A DNA stretch of 64,000 bases, taken from NCBI GenBank assembly GCA_905339155.1, contig CAJPFJ010000037.1, positions 1 through 64,000 of the forward strand. Reading direction: 5' to 3'. A model generated the notes under the pieces. That model saw only the letters and a list, made by a program, of their open reading frames with translations, made no database searches and was not told the DNA's origin. The position numbers were made by a program, and so were the translations under genes. The DNA is from Methanosarcinales archaeon. Lineage in GTDB: Archaea; Halobacteriota; Methanosarcinia; Methanosarcinales; Methanoperedenaceae. Below are positions 22,295 to 31,646 of the stretch, in pieces. Numbering within the stretch: the first letter of the stretch is position 1; each line of letters starts with the position of its first letter.

Positions 22295-24244
22295 ATGAAA
22301 AAAAGAGAAAAACCTGAGGCTGACTTAACAACTATAAATGAAAAGTATCGTTTATTATTTGAGGCTGCTCCGGTGGGAATAGGAATAGCAGACCTTGAAG
22401 GCAATGTGCTTGATGCCAATCCGAGTATACAAAAGATGATGGGTTTCACTCTTGAAGAGCTAAGATCAGTAGGTGTTGGGGCTACTTACGCCGAACCTGG
22501 GGAACGCATGGAATTATTTAAAGCTTTGAGGGAGAATGGCATTGTGCGTGACAGGGAAGTCAGGCTCAAACGCAAGGATGGCACAATTTATACTGCCCTG
22601 CTGAATGTGGATATGGTAGAGCTTTGTGGAAGTAAACTACTTCTTACTACAGCGCGCGATATCACAGATCGCAAACAAGCCGAGGAGATGCTGAGGCTAC
22701 TTTCCAGTGCTGTGGAAGAAGCACCTGATGGCGTCCAGATAGTCGACCTGAACGGCTATATTATATATTCCAACAAAGCGGTGGAAAGGATGTATGGCTT
22801 TTCTGGCGAGGAGTTCAGGAGAAAACATGTCAGCGAGATGAATGTAGACCCGAATTTTGCGGCGGATATAATCATACCCTGCATAAAAAAGTATGGATGC
22901 TGGGTCGGGGAACTCCTGGTAAAACACAGGAACGGCTGGGAATTTCCTGTCTGGTTGAACACCTCGCTGGTCAAAAACAGCAAAGGCGAGCCTATAGCCA
23001 TGGTAGGTATAATCAGGAATATGACAGAGCGGCGCTTTTTTGAAGAAACATTAAGAGAAAGCGAAGAAAGATACCGCAATCTTTTTGAGGATTCTCCAAT
23101 CTCCCTCTGGGAAGAAGACAGCTCGGATATCAAAAATCATATCGATGACCTGAGGAGTAAGGGTGTAGAAGATTTCAGAGAATATTTTGAAACAAACATT
23201 GAAGAAGTTATCAGATGCACTGAAATGGTGAAAGTTGTAAATGTGAACAAGGCTACTGTTTCGCTATTCAGGGCGCTTGGCAAAAAAGAACTCATGGAAA
23301 GCCTGGGGCATATATTCACCGAACATTCATATGAACTGTTCAAAGAAGAACTCATAGCCATTGCGCAGGGAAGGACAGAGTTTGAAGGGGAGGACGTTGT
23401 CAAAACCATGGCTGGCGATGCGATTCATGTTTATCTGAAGTGGTCGGTGGCCCCCGGTCATGAGACAGATTATTCCAAAAGACATGTTTCAATGATAGAT
23501 ATCACGGAGCTCAAACGTGCAGAGGAAGAAATTAAAAAATATGCCGGAATGCTTGAAGAATCCAACTGTATGAAGGAACTTTTCATAGATGTAATGAATC
23601 ACGACCTTATGAACCTCCTGGCAACAGCAAACGGTTATATTGAACTTCTGAAGGAAGGCGAGAAACAGCCCGAGAAAAGGGCTTACATCGAGATGGTTGA
23701 GAGAAAACTTGCCAAAGCCACAGAGCTAATAGATAGCGCCACAAAATTCCCTATGATAGAGAGTCTTGAAAGTCTTGAATTCATTAATATGGATTTAAAA
23801 GGGGTAATAGAAGAGGTAATCGAAAATCTCCGTCCTTGCGCTTCAAAGGCAGGAATAGATATTGAGAATAATATAACCAGGAGCATTCCCATCAGGGCAA
23901 ACAAGATTATCAAGGAAGTCTTTGCCAGCCTTATATCGAATGTAATAATAAATGCTCCTGGCAGTAAAAGGATTATCGTGAACAGTGAGGAGGGGGATGT
24001 CTTCTGGAAGATCAGGATTATCGACAGGGAAGGTTTAATGGACACGGATAGAACTATGGTTTTTAACATATTATGCGGGATGGAAAAGAATGGTATAAAA
24101 GGTTCAGGACTGGGTTTGGCAATTGCAAGAAGGATCGTAAGGCTGCACAGGGGCGGTATCGGGATGGAAAAAACTCCGGAAGGTGGGGCTGTTTTTATTG
24201 TGGAACTCCCAAAGCTATTTTCTTCGCAATACGATTTTTCATAA
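22295..24244 (+). CDS. PAS-domain sensor histidine kinase
   Basis: A 649-residue soluble kinase. PAS1 (about 15-130), PAS2 (about 135-250) and a divergent PAS3 (about 260-410, ending MIDITELKRAEEE) precede a HisKA-like helix with FIDVMNHDLMNLLATANGY (phospho-His in N-H-D) and a HATPase domain with ASLISNVIINAP and GSGLGLAIARRIV. No transmembrane segment, so it senses a cytoplasmic cue. The ATP lid is short. No response regulator is adjacent. AT-rich TATA-like ATAATATATC lies about 30-40 nt upstream of the ATG. Confidence 0.9.
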   Translation: MKKREKPEADLTTINEKYRLLFEAAPVGIGIADLEGNVLDANPSIQKMMGFTLEELRSVGVGATYAEPGERMELFKALRENGIVRDREVRLKRKDGTIYTALLNVDMVELCGSKLLLTTARDITDRKQAEEMLRLLSSAVEEAPDGVQIVDLNGYIIYSNKAVERMYGFSGEEFRRKHVSEMNVDPNFAADIIIPCIKKYGCWVGELLVKHRNGWEFPVWLNTSLVKNSKGEPIAMVGIIRNMTERRFFEETLRESEERYRNLFEDSPISLWEEDSSDIKNHIDDLRSKGVEDFREYFETNIEEVIRCTEMVKVVNVNKATVSLFRALGKKELMESLGHIFTEHSYELFKEELIAIAQGRTEFEGEDVVKTMAGDAIHVYLKWSVAPGHETDYSKRHVSMIDITELKRAEEEIKKYAGMLEESNCMKELFIDVMNHDLMNLLATANGYIELLKEGEKQPEKRAYIEMVERKLAKATELIDSATKFPMIESLESLEFINMDLKGVIEEVIENLRPCASKAGIDIENNITRSIPIRANKIIKEVFASLISNVIINAPGSKRIIVNSEEGDVFWKIRIIDREGLMDTDRTMVFNILCGMEKNGIKGSGLGLAIARRIVRLHRGGIGMEKTPEGGAVFIVELPKLFSSQYDFS

Positions 24245-24257
24245 CATGCATCCGGAT

Positions 24258-25601
24258 CTATTTTGATTTATATTTATCACATTGGCGCAGGAACTCATCG
24301 AAGGAATTCGAAGCCGGATGCGTATGCATATAACTTGCCATTGTATTATTCTCCATTAATCCATCCTTGCCTTCAATAATACCTTTTCCGCGCTTTAATT
24401 CATACACAAAACGCGAATCAGTGTCGCATTCCGTTACGGAATAATGGAATTCATGCCCCCTTATTATTTTGCCTTTTTTCGACCTCGGAGAATCCACAAC
24501 AGCTTCAGCTTCGGTATAACCCAACGCCTGGAGCTTCCCTGTCATCCTCGAGTTTGCGCCAAGAACTCCAGCCATTTTATAAGTCCTCTCAGTTTCAAGG
24601 CTGTTACAGAGATACAAAAGCGCGCCGCATTCGCCATATATGGGCATCTCGTCCTGGGCTGCTTTTTTTATCTCATGGCGTGTACCTGAGGCTTCAAGTT
24701 CTTTCGCAAATAATTCAGGATATCCTCCTCCAAGATAGAGTCCATCAACTTCCGGCAGCGCATCGCTCATCGGACTAAAAAAGACAAGCTGGGCTCCCGA
24801 CATTTTCAGGGCATCAAATGCATCCTGATAATAGAAACAGAATGCGCTGTCATTTGCGATACCTATTTTTACGTTGGATCTTACGCCTGATTCCTTAAAA
24901 TCAATATCAATAGCTTTAAAATTCTCTGCGATTGTTTTCACGGAATCTACATCAATATGCTTTTCAATAAAAATAGCCATTTCTGTTATTTCCGGGTTTT
25001 TTTCACCAGCCATATAAAGGCCAAGATGCCTTGACGGGATTGATAAATCTTTATTTCCTGGAAGCGCGCCGATGACAGGTATTTTGATCCCGGAGCTATG
25101 CAATGAATCACTTATGAGTTTAACATGCCTTTCACTTCCTGCATTATTGAGTATTATTCCCTGAATGTTGACACTGCGATCAAATTCAGAAAAACCTTTT
25201 ACAATAGCGGCGATACTTCGCGATACCCCATGTGCATTAATAACAAGCAGAACAGGGACGTTCAGGATTTTTGCGATATGGGCTGAACTTGCGGTCTCGG
25301 TTGAATCAAGACCATCAAATAAGCCCATGACCCCTTCAATTATACAAAAATCCGCACCTCTCGATGCGCGTGCGAATGTTTCCAGAACACCTTTTTCTCC
25401 CATCATGAAGCTGTCAAGATTCCTGGATGGGCGGCCGCAAATCTGCGTATGATGACCGGGATCGATAAAATCAGGACCAACCTTGAAAGGCTGTACTTTG
25501 TGATTCTTGCTAAGGGCAGCCATAAGACCTGTTGCAACCGTGGTTTTTCCAACGCCACTGCCTGTCCCTGCTATTAAAAGCGCCTTTGTTTTATCTGCCA
25601 T
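24258..25601 (-). CDS. cfbB: Cobyrinate/Ni-sirohydrochlorin a,c-diamide synthase
   Basis: A 447-residue two-domain enzyme: N-terminal ATP-binding KALLIAGTGSGVGKTTVATGL and KVGPDFIDPGHH, C-terminal class-I glutaminase-like domain with YLGGGYPELFA, YGECGALLYL (catalytic Cys) and HEFHYS. It amidates the a and c side chains of a tetrapyrrole. CfbB (F430) is preferred because the genome carries coenzyme M genes; the paralogue CbiA/CobB (corrinoid) cannot be excluded. I use ATG 25601 (MADKTKALLIAG), which overlaps hemD by 11 nt; a TTG at 25640 is unlikely. Confidence 0.82.
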   Translation of the reverse strand: MADKTKALLIAGTGSGVGKTTVATGLMAALSKNHKVQPFKVGPDFIDPGHHTQICGRPSRNLDSFMMGEKGVLETFARASRGADFCIIEGVMGLFDGLDSTETASSAHIAKILNVPVLLVINAHGVSRSIAAIVKGFSEFDRSVNIQGIILNNAGSERHVKLISDSLHSSGIKIPVIGALPGNKDLSIPSRHLGLYMAGEKNPEITEMAIFIEKHIDVDSVKTIAENFKAIDIDFKESGVRSNVKIGIANDSAFCFYYQDAFDALKMSGAQLVFFSPMSDALPEVDGLYLGGGYPELFAKELEASGTRHEIKKAAQDEMPIYGECGALLYLCNSLETERTYKMAGVLGANSRMTGKLQALGYTEAEAVVDSPRSKKGKIIRGHEFHYSVTECDTDSRFVYELKRGKGIIEGKDGLMENNTMASYMHTHPASNSFDEFLRQCDKYKSK

Positions 25602-26277
25602 AATAAGAAAGACAATCTTCAAGCGTTCCATTTCCCACAAAATCCGGATGTATCCCGGCTCTCCTCATCGCATCAGCAGTTTTCGGCCCGATCGCTATTG
25701 ATTTGATTTTTATTGCATCTTCCGGCCTGAATCCTGAAAGTTCAAAGGATTTCGCGCTCGTAAAGATCACAGTCTCAACATCATTTATTACTTCGAGAAT
25801 ACTATTCCCGGCTGGCTCTAACCGATATGCTGGGGCTTCGATGATAATAGCGCCTTTTGACTCCAATGATACTACCAATTCAGTATTCGGAACTTCAGCA
25901 CGGGCGATACCTATCGTTTTATCTTTTATCTCGCCAAGGTATTCCACGAAATTCTCAGATGAGAATTTTTCAATGACTTCGCTTTTTAATCCATATTCTT
26001 CTACTTTCTTTGCGGTTTTTGGCCCCACGCTCACGATTTTTATTTCTTGTCCCGGCTTTACCTTATCGAGAAGCTTCTCAACACCAAGTGAGCTTGTGAA
26101 AATAAGAATATCTATCTTTTCTTTTGATATCATATCGCATAACCCCAGAAGCGGCCCCGGGTCAGATGGGTCAACAGCACGCATCGTGGATACTATTACT
26201 GCTTCATGTCCATAGCGCCTGAATAGTTCATGAAGGCCTTCGGATTTTTCTTCAAGTTTTGTAACTGCAATTTTCAC
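25591..26277 (-). CDS. hemD: Uroporphyrinogen-III synthase
   Basis: About 228 residues with two linked Rossmann-like domains: KIAVTKLEEKSEGLHELFRR at the start, IDILIFTSSLGVEKLL, VSVGPKTAKKVEEYG and VIFTSAKSFELSG...AIGPKTADAMRRAG. It closes and inverts ring D of hydroxymethylbilane to make uroporphyrinogen III, precursor of F430, haem and corrinoids. The family starts at the K-I-A-V strand, so I choose GTG 26277; ATG 26304 would add nine residues. It precedes the a,c-diamide synthase with an 11-nt overlap. Confidence 0.87.
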   Translation of the reverse strand: MKIAVTKLEEKSEGLHELFRRYGHEAVIVSTMRAVDPSDPGPLLGLCDMISKEKIDILIFTSSLGVEKLLDKVKPGQEIKIVSVGPKTAKKVEEYGLKSEVIEKFSSENFVEYLGEIKDKTIGIARAEVPNTELVVSLESKGAIIIEAPAYRLEPAGNSILEVINDVETVIFTSAKSFELSGFRPEDAIKIKSIAIGPKTADAMRRAGIHPDFVGNGTLEDCLSYYGR

Positions 26278-26341
26278 AAAAGCTAAAATCACACCTGGAA
26301 ACATAACCCTTTTGTTTAAGAGAGGCTTTCAGGAGAAATCC

Positions 26342-27640
26342 ATGGAAATCTCCCTGACAATCCTGATCATATCAATAATGTTTGGTTTCTTGCTTGGCAT
26401 CATTTCAGGTCTTACCCCGGGGATCCATGTAAATAACTTCGCCTTAATACTTGTTGCAGTTTCACCTTTTCTTTCAACCATGGGCTTTGGGCCATTCTAT
26501 ATTGCGGTAATAATACTTTCTAATTCGATAGCGCACACCTTTCTTGACATTATTCCCTCAATTTTTCTTGGGGCGCCAGAAGCCGATACTGCTCTTGCAG
26601 TTTTACCTGGTCATGTCCTCCTCATGGAAGGAAGAGGCGCTGAGGCAATACGCCTTTCTGCTATCGGAAGCGCCGGGGCGGTCATTGTATCTTTGATAAT
26701 GGCGATTCCCATGGCTTATTTCTTCCTGAAAATATATGGAATTCTCAATGCTTACATCGGATGGATCCTCGTTTTGATAGTCGTTTTGATGATATATACT
26801 GAAAATGGTGAATACGTGGAAGGCCAGGGATCGCTTGTCCATCTAAAATTCAAGTTCTATGCCCTTCTCCTCTTTTTTATTTCAGGGTTCCTCGGAGTAT
26901 TTGCATTTGATAACACCGTGTTGATGCAGCCACTCCTTAAATTCGGTGAGCCATCAATTCTCTTGCCTCTACTTTCGGGATTATTCGGCGCTTCTATGCT
27001 TGTTATAAGCCTGATGACAAAAACCGAATTGCCGCCGCAGCAAAAGAACTGCATGTTCGTTCTTCCCGGGAAGAGAATTATCCGGGGAATGGCGACAGGG
27101 ACAGCAGCAGGTTCTTTCGTTGCATGGCTTCCAGGCGTATCATCAGCGGTTGGCACGCTTCTTGCAAGGCTTTTTGTCCGTGAGGAAAAGGATAGCATGT
27201 CATCTAAGGAATTCATGGTTTCAATAAGCAGCGCAAATACCGCAAATGCGATATTTAGCCTGATCGCTCTTTTCATTATTGGTAAAGCAAGAAGCGGTGC
27301 AATGGTCGCGGTCGACCAGCTGGTGAAGGTCAGTGAATGGGATTATTCGATCATTATTCTCCTGCTGATCGTCATAATCTATGTTTCTGCAATTTCTTAT
27401 TTTACTACTATCTATCTTGGCGACAGGATTTCGGGATTTCTTTCAAGGATCAATTATTCTAAATTGTGTGCAACCGTGTTAGCAGGATTAGCAATTATGG
27501 TCTTCATTTTTACAGGCTGGTTCGGGTTTATCATATTTTTGATATCCACGCCTGTTGGGATGATAGCATCTTATGCAAAAGTAAGGAAAATAAATGCCAT
27601 GGGAGTAATAATGCTGCCTGTGATTTTGTATTTCCTGTGA
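26342..27640 (+). CDS. TctA-like (DUF112) integral membrane transporter
   Basis: A 432-residue very hydrophobic protein with about ten to twelve membrane segments. The repeat-type signature GIISGLTPGIHVNNFALIL and the mid-protein MATGTAAGSFVAWLPGVSSAVG are the two halves of the tripartite tricarboxylate transporter TctA domain as found alone in archaea. Substrate is unknown; no TctB or TctC genes are adjacent. The ATG at 26342 has CAGGAG upstream and is preferred over an upstream in-frame ATG. It is divergent from hemD. Confidence 0.82.
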   Translation: MEISLTILIISIMFGFLLGIISGLTPGIHVNNFALILVAVSPFLSTMGFGPFYIAVIILSNSIAHTFLDIIPSIFLGAPEADTALAVLPGHVLLMEGRGAEAIRLSAIGSAGAVIVSLIMAIPMAYFFLKIYGILNAYIGWILVLIVVLMIYTENGEYVEGQGSLVHLKFKFYALLLFFISGFLGVFAFDNTVLMQPLLKFGEPSILLPLLSGLFGASMLVISLMTKTELPPQQKNCMFVLPGKRIIRGMATGTAAGSFVAWLPGVSSAVGTLLARLFVREEKDSMSSKEFMVSISSANTANAIFSLIALFIIGKARSGAMVAVDQLVKVSEWDYSIIILLLIVIIYVSAISYFTTIYLGDRISGFLSRINYSKLCATVLAGLAIMVFIFTGWFGFIIFLISTPVGMIASYAKVRKINAMGVIMLPVILYFL

Positions 27641-27652
27641 AACAACTAAAAA

Positions 27653-27687
27653 AGTTTATATCTACCCCTAACCTATAGCTCTATAGG
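27653..27687 (+). promoter_or_regulatory. vapB promoter with palindromic operator
   Basis: AGTTTATATC (about 27653-27662) is a TATA box. The expected start of transcription, about 25 nt downstream, falls in the inverted repeat CCTATAG-CT-CTATAGG (27672-27687). The repeat is followed at once by AGGTGA and the ATG of the antitoxin. A dimeric antitoxin binding here would block initiation, the usual autoregulation of VapBC; binding itself is inferred. Confidence 0.65.
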
Positions 27688-27694
27688 TGAAAAA

Positions 27695-27895
27695 ATGGTA
27701 ACCACCATCCAGATGCATGAAGATATCATAAAAGAATTGAACGCTTTAAAGAAGGAATTAAACCTCAAATCCTATGAAGAGGTTATCAGGGAACTTCTGC
27801 GATCAGAAAAGAGGCTTAAGAAATCGTATTTTGGGACGTTCAATGAGCTTCATGAATTTAAGAGGGATGAGGAGGAAGATGAACGTCTTGGTTGA
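27695..27895 (+). CDS. vapB: VapB-type antitoxin
   Basis: A 66-residue protein: MVTTIQMHEDIIKELNALKK, then SYEEVIRELLRSEKR, which is the strand-helix-helix start of a ribbon-helix-helix/DUF7557-like antitoxin, and an acidic tail HEFKRDEEEDERLG that should wrap the toxin. It overlaps the vapC start by 17 nt. A 16-bp palindrome overlies its transcription start, in line with self-repression. Pairing with the PIN toxin makes the call firm. Confidence 0.85.
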   Translation: MVTTIQMHEDIIKELNALKKELNLKSYEEVIRELLRSEKRLKKSYFGTFNELHEFKRDEEEDERLG

Positions 27896-28286
27896 TTCCT
27901 GGGCATGGATTGAGTATTTTAAAGGAACGTGCGCTGGTGAGAAGGTAAAGGAATTATTAGAAAACTCAGAGGATAAGATAATTGTGAGTACGATAAATAT
28001 TGCAGAAGTGTACAACTCATTTCTGAGGGATTATTCTCATCTGGATAACGATCGCTATGCAGAGGCTTCAAGGAAGGCCATGAAACAAAGGTCATATGTT
28101 TGTGACGTAGATGAAAAGATCGCTCTTGATTCTGCAAAAATAAAGCATGAAAAGAAATGGGGTACTGGTGATTCTATAATATATGCAACTGCAAAAAGAG
28201 AAGATGCAAAGGTTCTGACTGGAGACCCGCATTTCAGGGGCTTAAATGATGTCATATTCCTTGAGAGGTCACGGTATGCTCCATGA
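27879..28286 (+). CDS. vapC: VapC-type PIN-domain toxin
   Basis: A 135-residue PIN nuclease. Acidic site: MNVLVDSWAWIEYF (first Asp), STINIAEVY (Glu), GTGDSIIYATAK (Asp) and VLTGDPHF (last Asp). Such toxins cut tRNA or rRNA when free of antitoxin. The ATG at 27879 has GGAGGAAG directly upstream and lies inside vapB, so the two are coupled. All catalytic positions are kept, so it should be active, unlike the PIN relics at 8.1 and 31.5 kb. Confidence 0.9.
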   Translation: MNVLVDSWAWIEYFKGTCAGEKVKELLENSEDKIIVSTINIAEVYNSFLRDYSHLDNDRYAEASRKAMKQRSYVCDVDEKIALDSAKIKHEKKWGTGDSIIYATAKREDAKVLTGDPHFRGLNDVIFLERSRYAP

Positions 28287-28340
28287 CATACGAAACATGT
28301 ATGTAACACATGAAGAAAATAAATGAATGAGGTGATCTGT

Positions 28341-29306
28341 ATGTGGAATTCAAACACCGAACTGGATATCGAAAAGGCAGGAGATGATGCAACTAAGCTT
28401 GTGCTGCTTGGTTCTGCCCTGAAAGCAGGAATATTCCGGGCTCTTGATACGGAAAAAAATCTTGCCACCCTTAAGAAAGAACTTAAAGCGGATGAAAGGG
28501 CTCTTTTCATCGTGCTTGAGGCCCTGTGTTCCATGGGATATATTGAAAAATCGCATGACATGTATGTAATTGCAGATAAATCTCGTCCACTTTTCCTTCT
28601 GCACGGTGAAGAATACGTCGGTGGTTATCTGCCACATCAAATGAATATATTGAAATCATGGCTTTTGCTTCCTGATATCATCAGGGGAGAAAGGCCGGAA
28701 AAAGAACCGGTCCCCCGCGATATCCCTGTTTTCATGGATGCTATGGCATCAAGGCCAGATTCAATAGCAGAGGAAGCAGTAAACAATATCCTGTCGAGGG
28801 CAAAAGATGCGAAGAATGTGCTTGATCTTGGCGGTGGCCCCGGAAAATACTCGAAAGCTTTTGTTAAAAGAGGGTTGAAAGCAGTTCTTTTTGATACAGG
28901 AGAAGTAATAGATCATGTCAGCACCGAATTCAACCTGAACCAGATAGAGAATCTTAGCCTTGTAAAAGGGGATTTCATAAAAGACATTGATCTTAAAGAA
29001 AAATTTGATATTATTTTCCTGGGGAATATCTGCCATATTTATTCTGAAAACAATAACAGGAAACTTATCAAGCAGGTTTGCGATTTATTGAATAAGAACG
29101 GGATTATAGCGATTGAGGATTTCGTGCGTGGAAGAAGCCCGCACGCTGAGATTTTTGCGGTAAATATGCTTGCGAACTCAGAAGAAGGAAATACCTGGTC
29201 TGAGGCGCAATATCGGGAATGGCTCAAGGACGGAGGATTCCATGGGATTGAAGTTATTGACCTTGCAAAGAAGGGAAAGCAGCTTATTCTGGGTTTCAAA
29301 GTTTGA
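28341..29306 (+). CDS. SAM-dependent O-methyltransferase-like protein
   Basis: A 321-residue protein. An N-terminal winged-helix/dimerisation part (about 1-100, TKLVLLGSALKAGIFRALDT) precedes a class I Rossmann domain with motif I NVLDLGGGPGKYSKAF and DIIFLGNICHIY, IAIEDFVRG. The layout is that of the O-methyltransferase/ small-molecule methyltransferase family. Substrate unknown. ATG 28341 is favoured: GAGGTGAT lies 5-12 nt upstream. It is separated from vapC by 54 bp that contain ATGTAACACATG, also found at the broken vapB locus. Confidence 0.82.
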   Translation: MWNSNTELDIEKAGDDATKLVLLGSALKAGIFRALDTEKNLATLKKELKADERALFIVLEALCSMGYIEKSHDMYVIADKSRPLFLLHGEEYVGGYLPHQMNILKSWLLLPDIIRGERPEKEPVPRDIPVFMDAMASRPDSIAEEAVNNILSRAKDAKNVLDLGGGPGKYSKAFVKRGLKAVLFDTGEVIDHVSTEFNLNQIENLSLVKGDFIKDIDLKEKFDIIFLGNICHIYSENNNRKLIKQVCDLLNKNGIIAIEDFVRGRSPHAEIFAVNMLANSEEGNTWSEAQYREWLKDGGFHGIEVIDLAKKGKQLILGFKV

Positions 29307-29316
29307 AATACATGAT

Positions 29317-29327
29317 TTTTTATATAT
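29317..29327 (+). promoter_or_regulatory. TATA box of the MFS gene (leaderless start)
   Basis: TTTTTATATAT ends the spacer after the methyltransferase gene. Counting about 25 nt from its centre places the transcript start at or next to ATG 29350. This supports 29350 over the in-frame ATG 29326, which lies within the box, and suggests a leaderless mRNA. Confidence 0.55.
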
Positions 29328-29349
29328 GAATTTCATTAAAGAATATTGC

Positions 29350-30498
29350 ATGGAAAAAACCATAAAGAACGACACACTATTCTCAAAAAACTTTGTTCTG
29401 ACAAGCTTATCTACATTTGCATTATTTACAAGTTTCTATTTCCTCCTTATCACTCTTCCAATATATATTGAAAAAATTGGCGGTACGGAATCCGAAATAG
29501 GGTTAATAATAGGCGTTTTTACAATCTCGGCGGTGGCGCTTCGCCCATTTATCGGACAGGAAGTTGACAGGCGCGGCAGGAAAATCATTCTCATATCTGG
29601 CATCGTGGTGTTTTTTTTGTCTATGCTGCTTTATGATTATACAAAAAGCGTTACTTCTTTGCTTCTCCTCAGGGTGCTTCATGGGGTAGGCTGGGGCGCT
29701 GCGACCACAGCTGCAACTACACTGATAGCAGATATAGCACCACCAAACAGAAGAGGCGAGGCAATGGGCGTATTTGGCATGGCATCCAATATCGCGATGG
29801 CGATAGGCCCTGCATTGAGCATGATATTGCTTCTAAAATATGATTTCCCCATACTTTTTACAATATGCGCAGGCATTGCAATGGTGTCTTTGCTCCTTGC
29901 ACTTCCTATATCTGAAACAGTGATTGTGCATCCGAAAACTCCTCTTTTCAGCAAGGAAGCATTATTCCCATCAGCACTAATGTTCACTGTCTCATTAACT
30001 TATGGTTCAATAGTTTCGTTTCTTTCACTTTTTGCCCAGAAACAGGGAATAGCAAATCCCGGAGTTTTTTTTACAGTATTTGCAGTTACCCTTATTCTTG
30101 TCAGGGCGCTGGCAGGCAAGTTATCTGATGCAAAAGGGAGAAAATTTGTAATAATTCCCGGTATGGTTTTTATTGCTGCAGGTCTTGGGGTTTTATCAAC
30201 AGCAAGCGCCCTTGAGACTTTTCTTGCGGCTGCGCTTCTTTATGGTCTTGGTTTTGGGCTTGTGCATCCATCGCTTATGGCATTTCTTGTTGACAAAGTG
30301 AGTGACAAGGGCCGCGGAGCTGCCATGGGTACGTTTACAGCATCTTTTGATCTTGGAATAGGTACAGGTTCTATCCTCCTTGGATTAGTCCTGCAATACT
30401 ATGGTTTCCAGCTCATGTATACACTGGGCGGCCTGATAGTGCTAACAGGCGCGGTTTTATTAATAGCCAGTAACGGAAAGGCTTCGAGGCAGATGTAA
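29350..30498 (+). CDS. MFS transporter
   Basis: A 382-residue major facilitator with twelve predicted helices. The loop 2-3 signature GQEVDRRGRKIILISG (G-x-x-x-D-R-x-G-R-R/K) is clear and recurs in degenerate form as GKLSDAKGRKFVIIPG between helices 8 and 9. It resembles drug or small-molecule efflux proteins; substrate unknown. The next gene starts on the last base of its stop codon, so the two are coupled. Start chosen from the promoter spacing. Confidence 0.88.
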   Translation: MEKTIKNDTLFSKNFVLTSLSTFALFTSFYFLLITLPIYIEKIGGTESEIGLIIGVFTISAVALRPFIGQEVDRRGRKIILISGIVVFFLSMLLYDYTKSVTSLLLLRVLHGVGWGAATTAATTLIADIAPPNRRGEAMGVFGMASNIAMAIGPALSMILLLKYDFPILFTICAGIAMVSLLLALPISETVIVHPKTPLFSKEALFPSALMFTVSLTYGSIVSFLSLFAQKQGIANPGVFFTVFAVTLILVRALAGKLSDAKGRKFVIIPGMVFIAAGLGVLSTASALETFLAAALLYGLGFGLVHPSLMAFLVDKVSDKGRGAAMGTFTASFDLGIGTGSILLGLVLQYYGFQLMYTLGGLIVLTGAVLLIASNGKASRQM

Positions 30499-31478
30499 TG
30501 GACCTTTTCTCTCATGCGCTATTTCCTTATTTGCTCGGGAATTACTTCAAAAAAAGGAAAGAGGAGATCACAGCTTTCGTGATCGGTGGCATTGCCCCGG
30601 ATGTTGATATTGTTCTTTTATTGATACAATACCTGTACCCCACTTTTTTCCTGATCACCCATAGGGGTATAACCCATTCGATTTTTTTCGGGTTCTTCAC
30701 CGGGGTTATTGTATTATATCTTGCTTCACGTAACGCAATTAAGAAAATAGTGAAGAAATATATTAGCTTTGAACCGGTTTTCTCGCGCCGGAATATAATA
30801 TATGCTTTCGCAGGGGTTATTATCCACCTGGTCCTTGATTATTCAACAACAAGAGGTGTACCGTTATTTTACCCGTTTGTTGTTACAAGATATTCTGCCG
30901 AATTGTTCTTTTATACGGACATATTTCTAACAATAGTCAGCCTGGTAATGGTAATATATTTATCCAGAAAGCCTTTCCAGTCCCGGACGATCACAAAATT
31001 CCTGATAATTTTACTTCTCATTTCAGGCGGGATGGGCGTCCTGCGATTTGCAGAAAAAAGCAATGCAGAGCAATTTTTTCATGACGGGTCAATAAAATCA
31101 TTTCCTACTATGGATCCCTTCGACTGGTATGCACAGAAAGAAGATGGCATGAAAATAGAAATATACGAATATAATGGCTTGAAGGGAACATCAAAATACA
31201 ATGATACTTTTGCGCGTTTGAATGTGATCTCAGGAGGAGATGGTCTTGATAATGCGCTTCGTCTTGCTGATGAACTCCCGCAGCTAAAAATGTTCAAGTG
31301 GAGGGCGCATTCAGTGGCTGTTAACGCATCTTACGGCAATGAAACATGGTCGTTAGAATTTTATGACCCTATCCAGAGAGCAGAAATGAGGGGTATACCG
31401 GGAGCATTTAGAAGAGCCGGGGGCAGTTTCAGTTCACTTATGATAAACGTGACCGGGAATAAAGCGGTTGCAAGGTAA
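30498..31478 (+). CDS. YdjM-like membrane-bound metal-dependent hydrolase
   Basis: A 326-residue protein. The N-terminal half (about 1-185) has the DUF457/YdjM pattern: MDLFSHALFPYLLG, GGIAPDVDIVLLL and FLITHRGITHSIFFG, with the His and Asp residues proposed to bind metal, plus four or five membrane segments including IIHLVLDYSTTRG. The C-terminal 130 residues are soluble and carry no motif I know. The ATG overlaps the MFS stop by 1 nt (TAATG), so it is translated with the transporter. Substrate unknown; family call good. Confidence 0.85.
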   Translation: MDLFSHALFPYLLGNYFKKRKEEITAFVIGGIAPDVDIVLLLIQYLYPTFFLITHRGITHSIFFGFFTGVIVLYLASRNAIKKIVKKYISFEPVFSRRNIIYAFAGVIIHLVLDYSTTRGVPLFYPFVVTRYSAELFFYTDIFLTIVSLVMVIYLSRKPFQSRTITKFLIILLLISGGMGVLRFAEKSNAEQFFHDGSIKSFPTMDPFDWYAQKEDGMKIEIYEYNGLKGTSKYNDTFARLNVISGGDGLDNALRLADELPQLKMFKWRAHSVAVNASYGNETWSLEFYDPIQRAEMRGIPGAFRRAGGSFSSLMINVTGNKAVAR

Positions 31479-31490
31479 GTGATAATTTTT

Positions 31491-31646
31491 TTACAACCCA
31501 TTTGCAACCTCCACCGCCTTTATCCTCAGAAAATCCTTATCAAAAGTCGCTATCTTCCTTATCCCCCTCTTCTCCATACATGCAAGATTCGAAGCATCCA
31601 CAAAGCTTAGCTCCGTATTCTCCTGATTCGTAAAAATATCCCATGT
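31491..31646 (-). pseudogene. Truncated VapC (C-terminal PIN fragment)
   Basis: The last 51 codons read LSFVDASNLACMEKRGIRKIATFDKDFLRI when split into its parts: the third acidic motif (SFVDAS) and the last one (ATFDKDF) of a PIN nuclease. The first two thirds of the toxin are missing and the frame has no start; it overlaps the last codons of the antitoxin gene in another frame. A deletion fused the antitoxin 3' end to the toxin tail, so the locus cannot make a working toxin. Confidence 0.72.
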
